Shown here one piece after another: positions 1-7,345 of a stretch of 12,245 nucleotides of DNA. A program made the translations under genes and the position numbers. The notes beneath the pieces were generated by a model that saw only the letters and a program-made list of their open reading frames with translations, was not told where the DNA came from and did no database searches. The DNA comes from Eubacterium limosum (GTDB lineage Bacteria; Bacillota; Clostridia; Eubacteriales; Eubacteriaceae): the NCBI GenBank assembly GCA_959020865.1, contig CAUEUD010000101.1, forward strand, positions 1-12,245. Reading direction: 5' to 3'. How positions within the stretch are numbered: the stretch's first letter is position 1; each line of letters begins with the position of its first letter.

Positions 1-2
1 AT

Positions 3-740
3 CGAGTTTTGCTGGCTTTTATTCCTTTTATCATGCTGATCTATAATTTTTTCAGCTGGTTCGCCCAGGGTCTCAACGATCAGGTACTTGAAAGCCTGAA
101 AGTTTTGTTTCCCGGTTTTTTAGATGAAATGTTTAACACGGCTGCTGCAAACGCCGCCGGACCCCAGACCTCCCATTGGGCAAATATCGTCTTTGGCTTC
201 TTTATACTTTACGCGTCAGTCTGCGCTGTCCGCTCTTTGATCCTGACCATTAACAAGGTAATGCTGATCCCGGAAAAACGCAACTATTTTTTGGTCTGGG
301 GACTGGCTATTCTCTATCTGGTTATCCTTGTTATTCTGATCTTAGTGGTTTTTTACCTGTATATCTTTACCCAGAAAATATCGACCTCCTTTTTTGAGTA
401 CCTGAATCTTTCAGATATCTTTATTAAATTCTGGCAGGGCTTTACCCTGATTTATATCAGTGCGATCATCGCTTTGCTTGTGACCGCCATCTATATGTAT
501 ACACCATCTGTCCGGATGTCTTTCTTTTTCGCATTGCCGGGCGGCGTGTTTGTAAGCCTGGGCTGGCTCTCCATCATTGGACTTTACGAAGCTTTTATAA
601 AAAATCATTTACGGATAGAGAGCCTGTTCAACTCCCTCGAAGGTCCTTTTTCTTTAATTATCGTCGTGTATGTTTTTTGCATTATTCTGACCTTTGGCTG
701 TGTCGTCAATTTATTTTTGCTGAAAAAGATTGGAAGGTAG
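3..740 (+). CDS. YihY/BrkB (UPF0761) family inner membrane protein, 5' truncated
   Basis: This is an integral membrane protein of the YihY/virulence factor BrkB family, whose biochemical role is not established. The reading frame is open to the first bases of the window, so the gene starts upstream. The TTG at 9 lies in the middle of the first membrane helix and is not a credible start. Compared with the next gene, its AFIPFIMLIYNF segment matches AFFPLIIFLINF at residues 38-49 there, so roughly 36-40 N-terminal residues are missing. Several hydrophobic segments are visible, including one at about 97-120 counted from position 9. The family-type segment ALPGGVFVSLGW sits at about 175-186, followed by a last hydrophobic helix near the C-terminus. 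The gene ends in TAG three bases before the next start, so the two paralogues are surely co-transcribed. The family call is confident; the function is unknown. Confidence 0.8.
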   Translation, partial: RVLLAFIPFIMLIYNFFSWFAQGLNDQVLESLKVLFPGFLDEMFNTAAANAAGPQTSHWANIVFGFFILYASVCAVRSLILTINKVMLIPEKRNYFLVWGLAILYLVILVILILVVFYLYIFTQKISTSFFEYLNLSDIFIKFWQGFTLIYISAIIALLVTAIYMYTPSVRMSFFFALPGGVFVSLGWLSIIGLYEAFIKNHLRIESLFNSLEGPFSLIIVVYVFCIILTFGCVVNLFLLKKIGR

Positions 741-743
741 ACC

Positions 744-1562
744 ATGAAAAATAAAACATCAAAGCTCACCGAATTCATCATTTTTATGGTAGAGGATATG
801 GACAGGACAGATTTTTGGGGTATCTGTGCCCAGATGTCCTTTTATATTATCATGGCCTTCTTTCCGCTGATTATCTTTTTAATCAATTTTGTCGGCCGCT
901 TCATTGTGCAGTTTAAAGATTATCTTTTTGATATCTTAAAAGAGTATCTTCCTCAGCTCTCCTATGATTATGTCCGCACTTTAATTGACACGCTGACCAG
1001 AAACCTAGCAGATAACAATTATATTTTAGTTTTATTCACCTTTTTCTTTGCAACACTGGCCGCGAGAGCGATCATGACAGGAATGAACCAGAACTATGGT
1101 AACCGTGAGAGCAGAAGCCACTTAAAAATCTGGCTTTTATCCTTTCTCTTTACAGTTCTGTTTGCCATTTCCATCATCCTGATCATTTCAGCCTATGTCT
1201 TCAGCGAAGCGATCAGTGAGTATATTCTTGTACGCTTAGGCATTGATCAGTTTAATATTATTTTAATGAATATCTTTACGCTTGTTTTTTCGCTGGTCAC
1301 AAGTATATTTCTGTTTACCTGTGTTTATGTTTTAGCGCCGGACCGCCATCTGAGATTTGTACAGGGACTTCCAGGCGCTGTCTTTTCAACTCTTGGCATA
1401 AATATTGCTTTCCGTATTTTTTTAAAGTTTATGAACCATTCGACTAAATACACTTTGCTATATGGCAACTTTGGTGGATTATTTGCACTTTTAGTTGGAA
1501 TTTATTTCGTTTGTGTCATTTTAAACTTAGGTGGAAAAATAAATGTATTTTTTTCTCGATGA
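744..1562 (+). CDS. YihY/BrkB (UPF0761) family inner membrane protein
   Basis: The 272-residue product is a full-length member of the same membrane family as the gene before it, and the two are diverged tandem paralogues. The ATG follows GGAAGG (731-736) at a spacing of 7, and this ribosome binding site overlaps the end of the upstream gene. About six membrane segments can be read at roughly residues 28-50, 92-112, 128-150, 172-196, 208-228 and 242-262. The family signatures are an N-terminal AFFPLIIFL block, LPGAVFSTLGI at about 209-219, and the C-terminal YGNFGGLFALLVGIYF block followed by LGGKIN. No catalytic motif is visible. The family was once annotated as ribonuclease BN in E. coli, a label later reassigned to another gene, so that name should not be used. 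It precedes the glycogen operon with no visible GC-rich terminator, so some read-through is possible. No functional link to glycogen is apparent. Confidence 0.85.
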   Translation: MKNKTSKLTEFIIFMVEDMDRTDFWGICAQMSFYIIMAFFPLIIFLINFVGRFIVQFKDYLFDILKEYLPQLSYDYVRTLIDTLTRNLADNNYILVLFTFFFATLAARAIMTGMNQNYGNRESRSHLKIWLLSFLFTVLFAISIILIISAYVFSEAISEYILVRLGIDQFNIILMNIFTLVFSLVTSIFLFTCVYVLAPDRHLRFVQGLPGAVFSTLGINIAFRIFLKFMNHSTKYTLLYGNFGGLFALLVGIYFVCVILNLGGKINVFFSR

Positions 1563-1569
1563 AACGTTT
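1562..1569. promoter_or_regulatory. LacI/GalR-type palindromic operator candidate
   Basis: The perfect 8-bp palindrome AAACGTTT with a central CG is the core typical of LacI/GalR-family operators, the family that includes CcpA, PurR and RbsR. Its right half overlaps the -35 hexamer of the best promoter upstream of glgB, where a bound repressor would block polymerase. The wider context TGAAACGTTTACA resembles a catabolite-responsive element but is one base short of the B. subtilis consensus. The symmetry stops at 8 bp, so the site could be chance. The cognate regulator is not in the window. Confidence 0.35.
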
Positions 1570-1594
1570 ACAAATTTAAATTTCATGGTACAAT
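1567..1594 (+). promoter_or_regulatory. Probable sigma-A promoter of the glg operon
   Basis: A TTTACA -35 box (1567-1572) and a TACAAT -10 box (1589-1594) are separated by 16 bp. The -10 is preceded by TG at 1586-1587, giving an extended -10 (TGGTACAAT). This is the best promoter match in the intergenic region and lies directly after the stop codon of the upstream membrane gene. Transcription would start near 1600 and give a very AT-rich leader of about 125 nt before glgB. Confidence 0.55.
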
Positions 1595-1634
1595 ATATTA
1601 AAAAGATTTTACTTAAATTAACCTATATAAAAAC

Positions 1635-1685
1635 ATTCTTATACTTTTTTATGTTAAACTATATTTAATTAAAGTATTCTTATAC
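1635..1685. repeat. 10-bp direct repeat ATTCTTATAC in the glgB leader/promoter region
   Basis: ATTCTTATAC occurs at 1635-1644 and again at 1676-1685, 41 bp apart, which is close to four helical turns and would put both copies on the same DNA face. The second copy lies just upstream of a TATAAT box at 1690. It could be a pair of regulator half sites. In such AT-rich DNA a chance repeat is quite possible. Confidence 0.3.
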
Positions 1686-1689
1686 AATC

Positions 1690-1695
1690 TATAAT
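1690..1695 (+). promoter_or_regulatory. Possible second -10 box upstream of glgB
   Basis: This is a perfect TATAAT hexamer 32 bp before the glgB start codon. No convincing -35 box exists at 16-18 bp upstream, where the sequence is AATTAA-like. If used, the promoter would need an activator, for example one binding the ATTCTTATAC repeats. A TACAAT at 1683-1688 is an overlapping alternative. Confidence 0.3.
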
Positions 1696-1727
1696 ATAAC
1701 CTGTAATTAAGAAAGGACTGATTGACT

Positions 1728-3743
1728 ATGAAACCTAAAATCGCGTATCATCTTTTTCACGAGGGAACTTATCTGAAAAGCTACGAATTTTTTGGCGCTC
1801 ATTTTACAGATAAAGGTGTCGTTTTCCGACTCTGGGCACCACACGCTCAAGCTGTTTCAGTCGTGGGCAATTTTAATGACTGGAATCCCGACGCTCATCC
1901 GATGCTTTTGCAGAAAGACTCTGGCGGTGTATGGGAATGCACCATTCCTGATCTGAATAAAGGTGAGCTCTACAAATACTGCATTACGCAATGTCATGGG
2001 GAAATCGTCTATAAATCAGATCCTTATGGTATTTATTCTGAGGTCAAACCTAAAACAGCCTCCATTCTCTGGGATTTGGAGGGTTACAGCTGGAAGGACA
2101 AAAAATGGCTTGAGCAGCGCAAAAAAGCCGCCTCTAAGCCGAAGCCTGTCAATATTTATGAGGTTCATCTCGGCAGCTGGAGAACCCATGAGGACGGAAC
2201 TGCCTTGAGCTATCACGAGCTTGCTGACACCCTTGTTCCCTATCTTAAGGATATGCACTATACGCACGTAGAGCTAATGCCCATTATGGAGCATCCCTTT
2301 GACGGATCCTGGGGGTACCAGCTGACCGGCTACTTTGCTGCGACCAGCCGCTATGGCGAGCCTCAGGGTTTAATGCATTTTATTGACGCCTGCCATCAGG
2401 CGGGGATCAGCGTTATACTGGACTGGGTTCCTGGGCATTTCTGCAAGGATGCCCACGGTCTTTATAAACTTGACGGTACAAACCTTTATGAGGCGACCGA
2501 GCACCCTCAATGGGGCACCATGGAATTTGACTTTGCAAAACCAGAAGTGCTGACCTTTTTAATCTCAAACGCTTATTTCTGGTTTGACCAATACCATATC
2601 GACGGGCTGCGCATTGACGGTGTGGCAAGCATGATCTATTTAAACTATGGCTATGACGATGAATACCGCCGCAATAAATTTGGTGGAAATGACAGTCTTG
2701 AAGCGGTTGATTTCCTGAGAAAACTGAACACAGCCATCTTCAAGCATTTCCCATTTGCCATTATGGCCGCTGAGGAATCAACCGCTTACCCCAAGGTCAG
2801 CTGGCCTGTGGACGAAGGAGGCCTTGGTTTTAACCTGAAGTGGGATATGGGATGGATGCACGATACCCTCTCATATATGGAAACAGACCCATACTGCAGA
2901 AATCAGTTCCATTCAAAATTGACCTTTTCAATGGCCTATGCGTTCAGCGAAAACTTTATTTTGCCCCTGTCACACGATGAGGTTGTCCATGGCAAAAAAT
3001 CAATCATTGATAAAATGTTTGGTCCATATGAAATGAAATTTGACCAGCTTCGGCTTTTATACGCGTATATGTATTTTCATTCCGGTAAAAAGCTTACCTT
3101 TATGGGGAATGAGTTCGCACCGTTCACCGAATGGCGCTATTACGAATCCCTTGAATGGTTCATGCTGGACTATGACAGGCATCGTCAAACCAAGGACTTC
3201 ATGCAGGACCTGAATAAATTTTACGCCCGGGAAAATGCGCTTTGGGAAAAGGATCACGGCTGGGACGGTTTTGAATGGATCGACGCCGACAACAACGGCC
3301 AGAGCATTCTCGTTTTCAGACGAATGGGCAAGCATCCAGAAGATGATCTGGTCATTCTGATCAACTTCTGCCCGCTAACCTATACCAATTTCCAGATTGG
3401 TGTACCTGCAGAAAAAACCTATCGTCTGGTTTTCAACACCGACGATCCAAAATATGGCGGTTCCGGCTTCACGGTCAAAAAGACCGCAAAAGCCCAGGAC
3501 ACCCCATGTCATAACCAGCCTTACAGCGTGACGCTGAACATACCGCCGTCCGCGGCAATCGTGTTAAAGGGTGTCGCGTCAAAAGCAAAAAAGAAAACCA
3601 CCGCTAAGAAAACAAAGACAGCTTCTTCATCCAAAGCTGCTGTTTCAGATAAAAAAGCAAGCGTGTCGGCTGTAAAAAAATCTGCCAAGGCGCAGACCGC
3701 AAAGGATACTGCTTCCAAGTCTGTCGCTAAGACGAAAAAATAG
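1728..3743 (+). CDS. glgB: 1,4-alpha-glucan branching enzyme with a basic C-terminal tail
   Basis: The enzyme cuts alpha-1,4-glucan chains and reattaches them through alpha-1,6 bonds, making branches in glycogen. The ATG at 1728 gives 671 residues; it is preferred over the in-frame TTG at 1722 because the latter lies only 4 nt from the GAAAGGA site (1711-1717). Residues about 25-115 form the N-terminal CBM48 domain (RLWAPHA, GNFNDWNP). The GH13_9 barrel follows, with region I DWVPGHF (near 232-238), nucleophile Asp297 in GLRIDGVASM, acid Glu349 in AAEEST and Asp417 in LSHDEVVHGKKS. The all-beta C-terminal domain ends with AAIVLKG near residue 616. Beyond it is an extra tail of about 55 residues, some 18 of them lysine and most of the rest Ala, Ser and Thr, which is not part of the canonical enzyme. 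It is the first gene of the glg operon, 20 nt before glgP. Confidence 0.96.
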   Translation: MKPKIAYHLFHEGTYLKSYEFFGAHFTDKGVVFRLWAPHAQAVSVVGNFNDWNPDAHPMLLQKDSGGVWECTIPDLNKGELYKYCITQCHGEIVYKSDPYGIYSEVKPKTASILWDLEGYSWKDKKWLEQRKKAASKPKPVNIYEVHLGSWRTHEDGTALSYHELADTLVPYLKDMHYTHVELMPIMEHPFDGSWGYQLTGYFAATSRYGEPQGLMHFIDACHQAGISVILDWVPGHFCKDAHGLYKLDGTNLYEATEHPQWGTMEFDFAKPEVLTFLISNAYFWFDQYHIDGLRIDGVASMIYLNYGYDDEYRRNKFGGNDSLEAVDFLRKLNTAIFKHFPFAIMAAEESTAYPKVSWPVDEGGLGFNLKWDMGWMHDTLSYMETDPYCRNQFHSKLTFSMAYAFSENFILPLSHDEVVHGKKSIIDKMFGPYEMKFDQLRLLYAYMYFHSGKKLTFMGNEFAPFTEWRYYESLEWFMLDYDRHRQTKDFMQDLNKFYARENALWEKDHGWDGFEWIDADNNGQSILVFRRMGKHPEDDLVILINFCPLTYTNFQIGVPAEKTYRLVFNTDDPKYGGSGFTVKKTAKAQDTPCHNQPYSVTLNIPPSAAIVLKGVASKAKKKTTAKKTKTASSSKAAVSDKKASVSAVKKSAKAQTAKDTASKSVAKTKK

Positions 3744-3763
3744 CGGTCTGGAAAGGACACCGG

Positions 3764-6211
3764 ATGAAAACACTTGAAAAAGTAAGCTTTAAAAAAGCAT
3801 TTATAAAAAAAGTAGAAGAAGTTTCCGGCGAAGATTTCTCTGAATCGACCACACAGCACCAATACGAAGCATTATCTGAGCTGGTCATGGAAGAAATCAC
3901 TGCCGAATGGGCCGCCAACAACAGCCGCCTTCACAAAATGGAAGAAAAGCAAATCTATTTTTTCTCCATCGAATTTCTGATCGGCCGGCTGTTAAAGGCT
4001 TATATTAACAATCTCGGGTGGGACGATGTTGTGCCTGAGGTGCTCTGTGAGCTCGGTCTTGATTACGAAGCCATTCAGGCAAAAGAGCACGATCCCGCCC
4101 TCGGCAACGGTGGTCTGGGCCGGCTCATGGCCTGTTTTCTGGATTCAACCGCTGCCATGGGCTTTCCTGGGCACGGAAATGGAATCCGCTATAAATTCGG
4201 TCTGTTTGAACAGAAGATCATCAACAATGAACAGGTTGAGGTTGCAGACAACTGGCTGAAAAACGGTTATCCTTTTGAAATCGCCAAGCCCGATAAGTCT
4301 GTTATTGTAAAGTATAAAGGGAATGTCCGGACTGAAATGGTCAATGGCAAGCTGGTTTTTATCCATGAAAACTATGAGCCGGTATTGGCAGTCCCTTATG
4401 ATGTCCCTGTTCAGGGCTATCACAACAAAACCGTCAATTCACTTCGTCTCTGGAGCGCCCAGCCCGTAGAAGATTTTGACCTCTCCACCTTTAATCAGGG
4501 CCACTTTTTAAAGGCCATGCAAAGGCGGTCTGAGGCCGAGGCTATCAGTCAGATTTTATATCCCAACGACAATGGCTTTGAGGGAAAACAGCTTCGCCTC
4601 AAACAGGAGTATTTCTTTGTCTGCGCCGGGCTGAAACGGATTGTGCGGCGTTATAAAAAATTTAATCACGGATCAATGGACGGTTTTGCCGATAAAATCT
4701 GTATCCACATCAATGATACACATCCTGCTCTCTGCGTTCCAGAACTCATGCGGATTCTCATTGATGAAGAAAATTATGAGTGGGATAAGGCCTGGGATAT
4801 GACCGTTAAATCCATCAGCTTCACAAACCATACCGTACTGCCTGAAGCGCTGGAAAAATGGCCCATGGACATGGTAAAGGAACTGCTTCCCCGTGTCTAC
4901 CAGATTATCGAAGAGATCAACCGCCGTTTTGTCAATGACATGAACTGGTTTTATCCAGACCAGGAGGCGCGCAATTATGCTATTTCCATTTTAAAGGACG
5001 GCCAGGTCCATATGGCACATCTGGCCATTATCGGCAGCCATTCTGTCAACGGCGTCGCAGAGCTGCACAGTAAAATTCTCCGCGAGGAAACCTTCAAGGA
5101 TTTTTATGCTGTTTTTCCGGAGCGTTTTCATTCTGTGACCAACGGCGTAACGCCAAGACGTTTTTTGATGGGCAGCAACCCAGAGTTAAAAACCTTGCTC
5201 AATGAAACCATTGGTGACAGCTGGACAATGCCAAACAAACTATCCAGCCTGGAGGCGCTGCTTCCATATGCAGCTGACGCCGCTTTCTGTGAAAAGCTGG
5301 GAGCTGTCAAGCGCAGAAACAAAACCCGCCTGGCAGATTATATCAGGAAATCCCAGGGGATTCAGCTGGATCCGGATTCAATCTTTGATATTCAGGTCAA
5401 GCGTATTCACGAATATAAACGGCAGCTGCTGAACGCTCTGCACATCCTATATCTTTATAATGCGCTCAAGGCAGACCCAAATATGGATTTTGTTCCAAAA
5501 ACCTATATTTTTGCCGGCAAGGCGGCACCATCCTATTATTACGCCAAGGAGGTCATCCGGCTGATCAATGTCATTGCGGACAAGGTGAATAATGATTCCG
5601 CTGTCAGCGACCGCCTAAAGGTCGTTTTTGTTCCAAATTTTAATGTCTCTGCTGCCGAGATGATTTACCCCGCCGCCGAAATTTCTGAGCAGATTTCCAC
5701 TGCGGGTAAGGAAGCCTCTGGTACCGGAAATATGAAATTCATGATGAACGGTGCCGTTACACTCGGCACAATGGATGGCGCCAATGTCGAGATCGCTGAA
5801 GCTGTGGGAATGGATAATATTTTTACCTTTGGCCTCTCCGATGTGGAGGTTGCGAATTACAATGCCCATGGCGGCTACCGCTCCCTGGACATCTATGAAT
5901 CCGATCCGCGGATTCAGGAAGTTTTGGAACAGCTGATCAATGGTTTTTTCAGCAACACCTCTACCTTCCAGTCGATCTATGATTCACTTTTGATTCATAA
6001 CGACACCTATTTTGTACTTAAAGACTTTGCCTCTTATGCGGACATCCAGTCAACCTCGAGTACCGTGTACAGAGATCAAAAAAGATGGCTGCAAATGTCA
6101 GCTGTCAATATTGCAAACTCCGGAATGTTCTCTAGTGACCGCTCTATTGCCGATTATCAGAGAGAAATCTGGAAAATCAAATCATTCATTTACGAGGAGG
6201 AAATATTATGA
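3764..6211 (+). CDS. glgP: Glycogen/maltodextrin phosphorylase
   Basis: This PLP-dependent GT35 enzyme phosphorolyses alpha-1,4-glucan ends to glucose-1-phosphate. The 815 residues are the usual length for a bacterial phosphorylase. Visible family blocks are QIYFFSIEFLIGR (63-75), the glycine-rich ALGNGGLGRL (112-121), HINDTHPAL (315-323), RIHEYKRQ (547-554, the phosphate-site Arg and Lys) and EASGTGNMKFMMNG (650-663). Lys658 corresponds to muscle phosphorylase Lys680, which forms the Schiff base with PLP. The short N-terminus carries no equivalent of the muscle phosphoserine switch. The ATG follows GAAAGGA (3751-3757) by 6 nt, almost the same site that precedes glgB. Its stop overlaps the glgC start in ATGA, so the two are translationally coupled. 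A degradative gene second in a synthetic operon implies simultaneous production of both arms. Preference for glycogen or for maltodextrin cannot be decided here. Confidence 0.96.
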   Translation: MKTLEKVSFKKAFIKKVEEVSGEDFSESTTQHQYEALSELVMEEITAEWAANNSRLHKMEEKQIYFFSIEFLIGRLLKAYINNLGWDDVVPEVLCELGLDYEAIQAKEHDPALGNGGLGRLMACFLDSTAAMGFPGHGNGIRYKFGLFEQKIINNEQVEVADNWLKNGYPFEIAKPDKSVIVKYKGNVRTEMVNGKLVFIHENYEPVLAVPYDVPVQGYHNKTVNSLRLWSAQPVEDFDLSTFNQGHFLKAMQRRSEAEAISQILYPNDNGFEGKQLRLKQEYFFVCAGLKRIVRRYKKFNHGSMDGFADKICIHINDTHPALCVPELMRILIDEENYEWDKAWDMTVKSISFTNHTVLPEALEKWPMDMVKELLPRVYQIIEEINRRFVNDMNWFYPDQEARNYAISILKDGQVHMAHLAIIGSHSVNGVAELHSKILREETFKDFYAVFPERFHSVTNGVTPRRFLMGSNPELKTLLNETIGDSWTMPNKLSSLEALLPYAADAAFCEKLGAVKRRNKTRLADYIRKSQGIQLDPDSIFDIQVKRIHEYKRQLLNALHILYLYNALKADPNMDFVPKTYIFAGKAAPSYYYAKEVIRLINVIADKVNNDSAVSDRLKVVFVPNFNVSAAEMIYPAAEISEQISTAGKEASGTGNMKFMMNGAVTLGTMDGANVEIAEAVGMDNIFTFGLSDVEVANYNAHGGYRSLDIYESDPRIQEVLEQLINGFFSNTSTFQSIYDSLLIHNDTYFVLKDFASYADIQSTSSTVYRDQKRWLQMSAVNIANSGMFSSDRSIADYQREIWKIKSFIYEEEIL

Positions 6212-7332
6212 ATACCGAATGTGTCGCTATGCTCCTAGCTGGAGGACAAGGAAGCCGCCTGGGATCCCTCACATTTAACAACGCTAAACCGGCTGTTTTA
6301 TTCGGCGGTAAATACCGTATTATTGACTTTCCATTAAGCAACTGTATGAATTCTGACATCGATGTCGTGGGTGTCCTCACCCAATACCGTCCTTATATTT
6401 TGAACAATTATATCAGTGACGGAAGCGCCTGGTCCCTTGACAAGGTTGGCGCCGGCGTTCGCATTCTTCCCCCCTATATGGGACAAAAGGGCGGCCGCTG
6501 GTATAATGGCACCGCTGATGCCATCTACCAAAACATTGACTTTATCGACAGCTTCGATCCAGAGTATGTGCTCATCCTGTCTGGTGACCATATCTATAAA
6601 ATGGATTACTCCAATATGGTTAATTTTCATAAGCAGAAATCCGCTGACCTCACCATCGCAGTGATGGATGTCCCATGGGATGAGGCCCATCGTTTTGGAA
6701 TTGTCAATACCAACGACGAAAAACGTATCCTGGAATTCCAGGAAAAACCCCCGGAACCAAAGAGCAACAAAGCCTCGATGGGGATCTATGTCTTTACCTG
6801 GGATGTCCTGCGCAAGGCTTTAATCGAAGACGCTGAAAACCCCGATTCCGAAAATGACTTTGGGCACAATGTCATTCCGATGCTTCACGAAGAGGGAAAA
6901 CGGATCTTCGCCTATCCGTTCTCCGGATACTGGAAAGATGTCGGAACCATCCAGAGCTACTATGACGCCAATATGGATTTACTCAATCCAGCCTGTGATT
7001 TTGACCTGACAGACCGGAATTTCAGAATCTTCTCAAATAATACCAGCCGCCACCCGCAGTTTATCGGGCCGGACGCGGTGGTAAAACACAGTCTGATCTG
7101 CGATGGATGTGTTATTTTCGGGTCAGTTGAAAATTCCATTATCTCTCACGATATTATCATTGGGAAAAACACTATCCTCAAAAACTCAATTGTCCATACC
7201 GGCGCAATCATTGAGGATGGCGCATATCTGGAAAATTGCATTGTTGGTTCAAGAGCTTACGTTAAGAGTGATGTCCGTCTGGTGGCTGCTGAAAGTGACA
7301 ACCCGGCAGAAATTCACGTTTTAAATTCATAG
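6208..7332 (+). CDS. glgC: Glucose-1-phosphate adenylyltransferase (ADP-glucose pyrophosphorylase), catalytic subunit
   Basis: It makes ADP-glucose from ATP and glucose-1-phosphate, the committed step of bacterial glycogen synthesis. The 374-residue protein has the nucleotidyltransferase loop LLAGGQGSRLGSLT (9-22), Lys27 in AKPAVLFGG (aligned with the E. coli fructose-1,6-bisphosphate-site Lys39), GTADAIYQN (101-109), LSGDHIYKMDY (124-134; Asp127 matches E. coli catalytic Asp142), FQEKP (177-181; Lys180 matches the glucose-1-phosphate Lys195) and YWKDVGT (241-247). From about 285 the imperfect hexapeptides of a left-handed beta-helix follow. All catalytic residues I can check are present. The start overlaps the glgP stop (ATGA) and is preceded by a strong AGGAGG (6195-6200) 7 nt away. 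Its TAG stop lies inside the glgD ribosome binding site. It is shorter than E. coli GlgC, as is usual for Firmicute enzymes that work with GlgD. Confidence 0.96.
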   Translation: MNTECVAMLLAGGQGSRLGSLTFNNAKPAVLFGGKYRIIDFPLSNCMNSDIDVVGVLTQYRPYILNNYISDGSAWSLDKVGAGVRILPPYMGQKGGRWYNGTADAIYQNIDFIDSFDPEYVLILSGDHIYKMDYSNMVNFHKQKSADLTIAVMDVPWDEAHRFGIVNTNDEKRILEFQEKPPEPKSNKASMGIYVFTWDVLRKALIEDAENPDSENDFGHNVIPMLHEEGKRIFAYPFSGYWKDVGTIQSYYDANMDLLNPACDFDLTDRNFRIFSNNTSRHPQFIGPDAVVKHSLICDGCVIFGSVENSIISHDIIIGKNTILKNSIVHTGAIIEDGAYLENCIVGSRAYVKSDVRLVAAESDNPAEIHVLNS

Positions 7333-7345
7333 GAGGTGCTCAGAA

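Noticed and set aside
9..11. TTG as the start codon of the first membrane protein
   Set aside because: The frame stays open upstream to the window edge, and the TTG falls inside the first conserved hydrophobic segment. Comparison with the paralogue shows that about 36-40 residues are missing, so the gene is simply cut by the window.
1555..1575. Exact B. subtilis-type catabolite-responsive element
   Set aside because: The TGAAACGTTTACA sequence is one base short between the AA and CG positions of the consensus, so I call it only a LacI-type operator candidate.
1722..1724. TTG as the start of glgB
   Set aside because: It lies only 4 nt from the GAAAGGA site and would add just two residues (Met-Thr) before an in-frame ATG at 1728 with a more workable spacing. 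The choice remains uncertain by those two codons.
3521..3862. Minus-strand open frame of 113 codons opposite the glgB tail
   Set aside because: Its Phe/Ala/Val-rich product is the mirror of the Lys/Ala-rich tail codons and the start of glgP on the plus strand. It has no family resemblance.
6334..6690. Minus-strand open frame of 118 codons inside glgC
   Set aside because: It is opposite the catalytic core of GlgC, has no motif, and is best explained by codon bias of the real gene.
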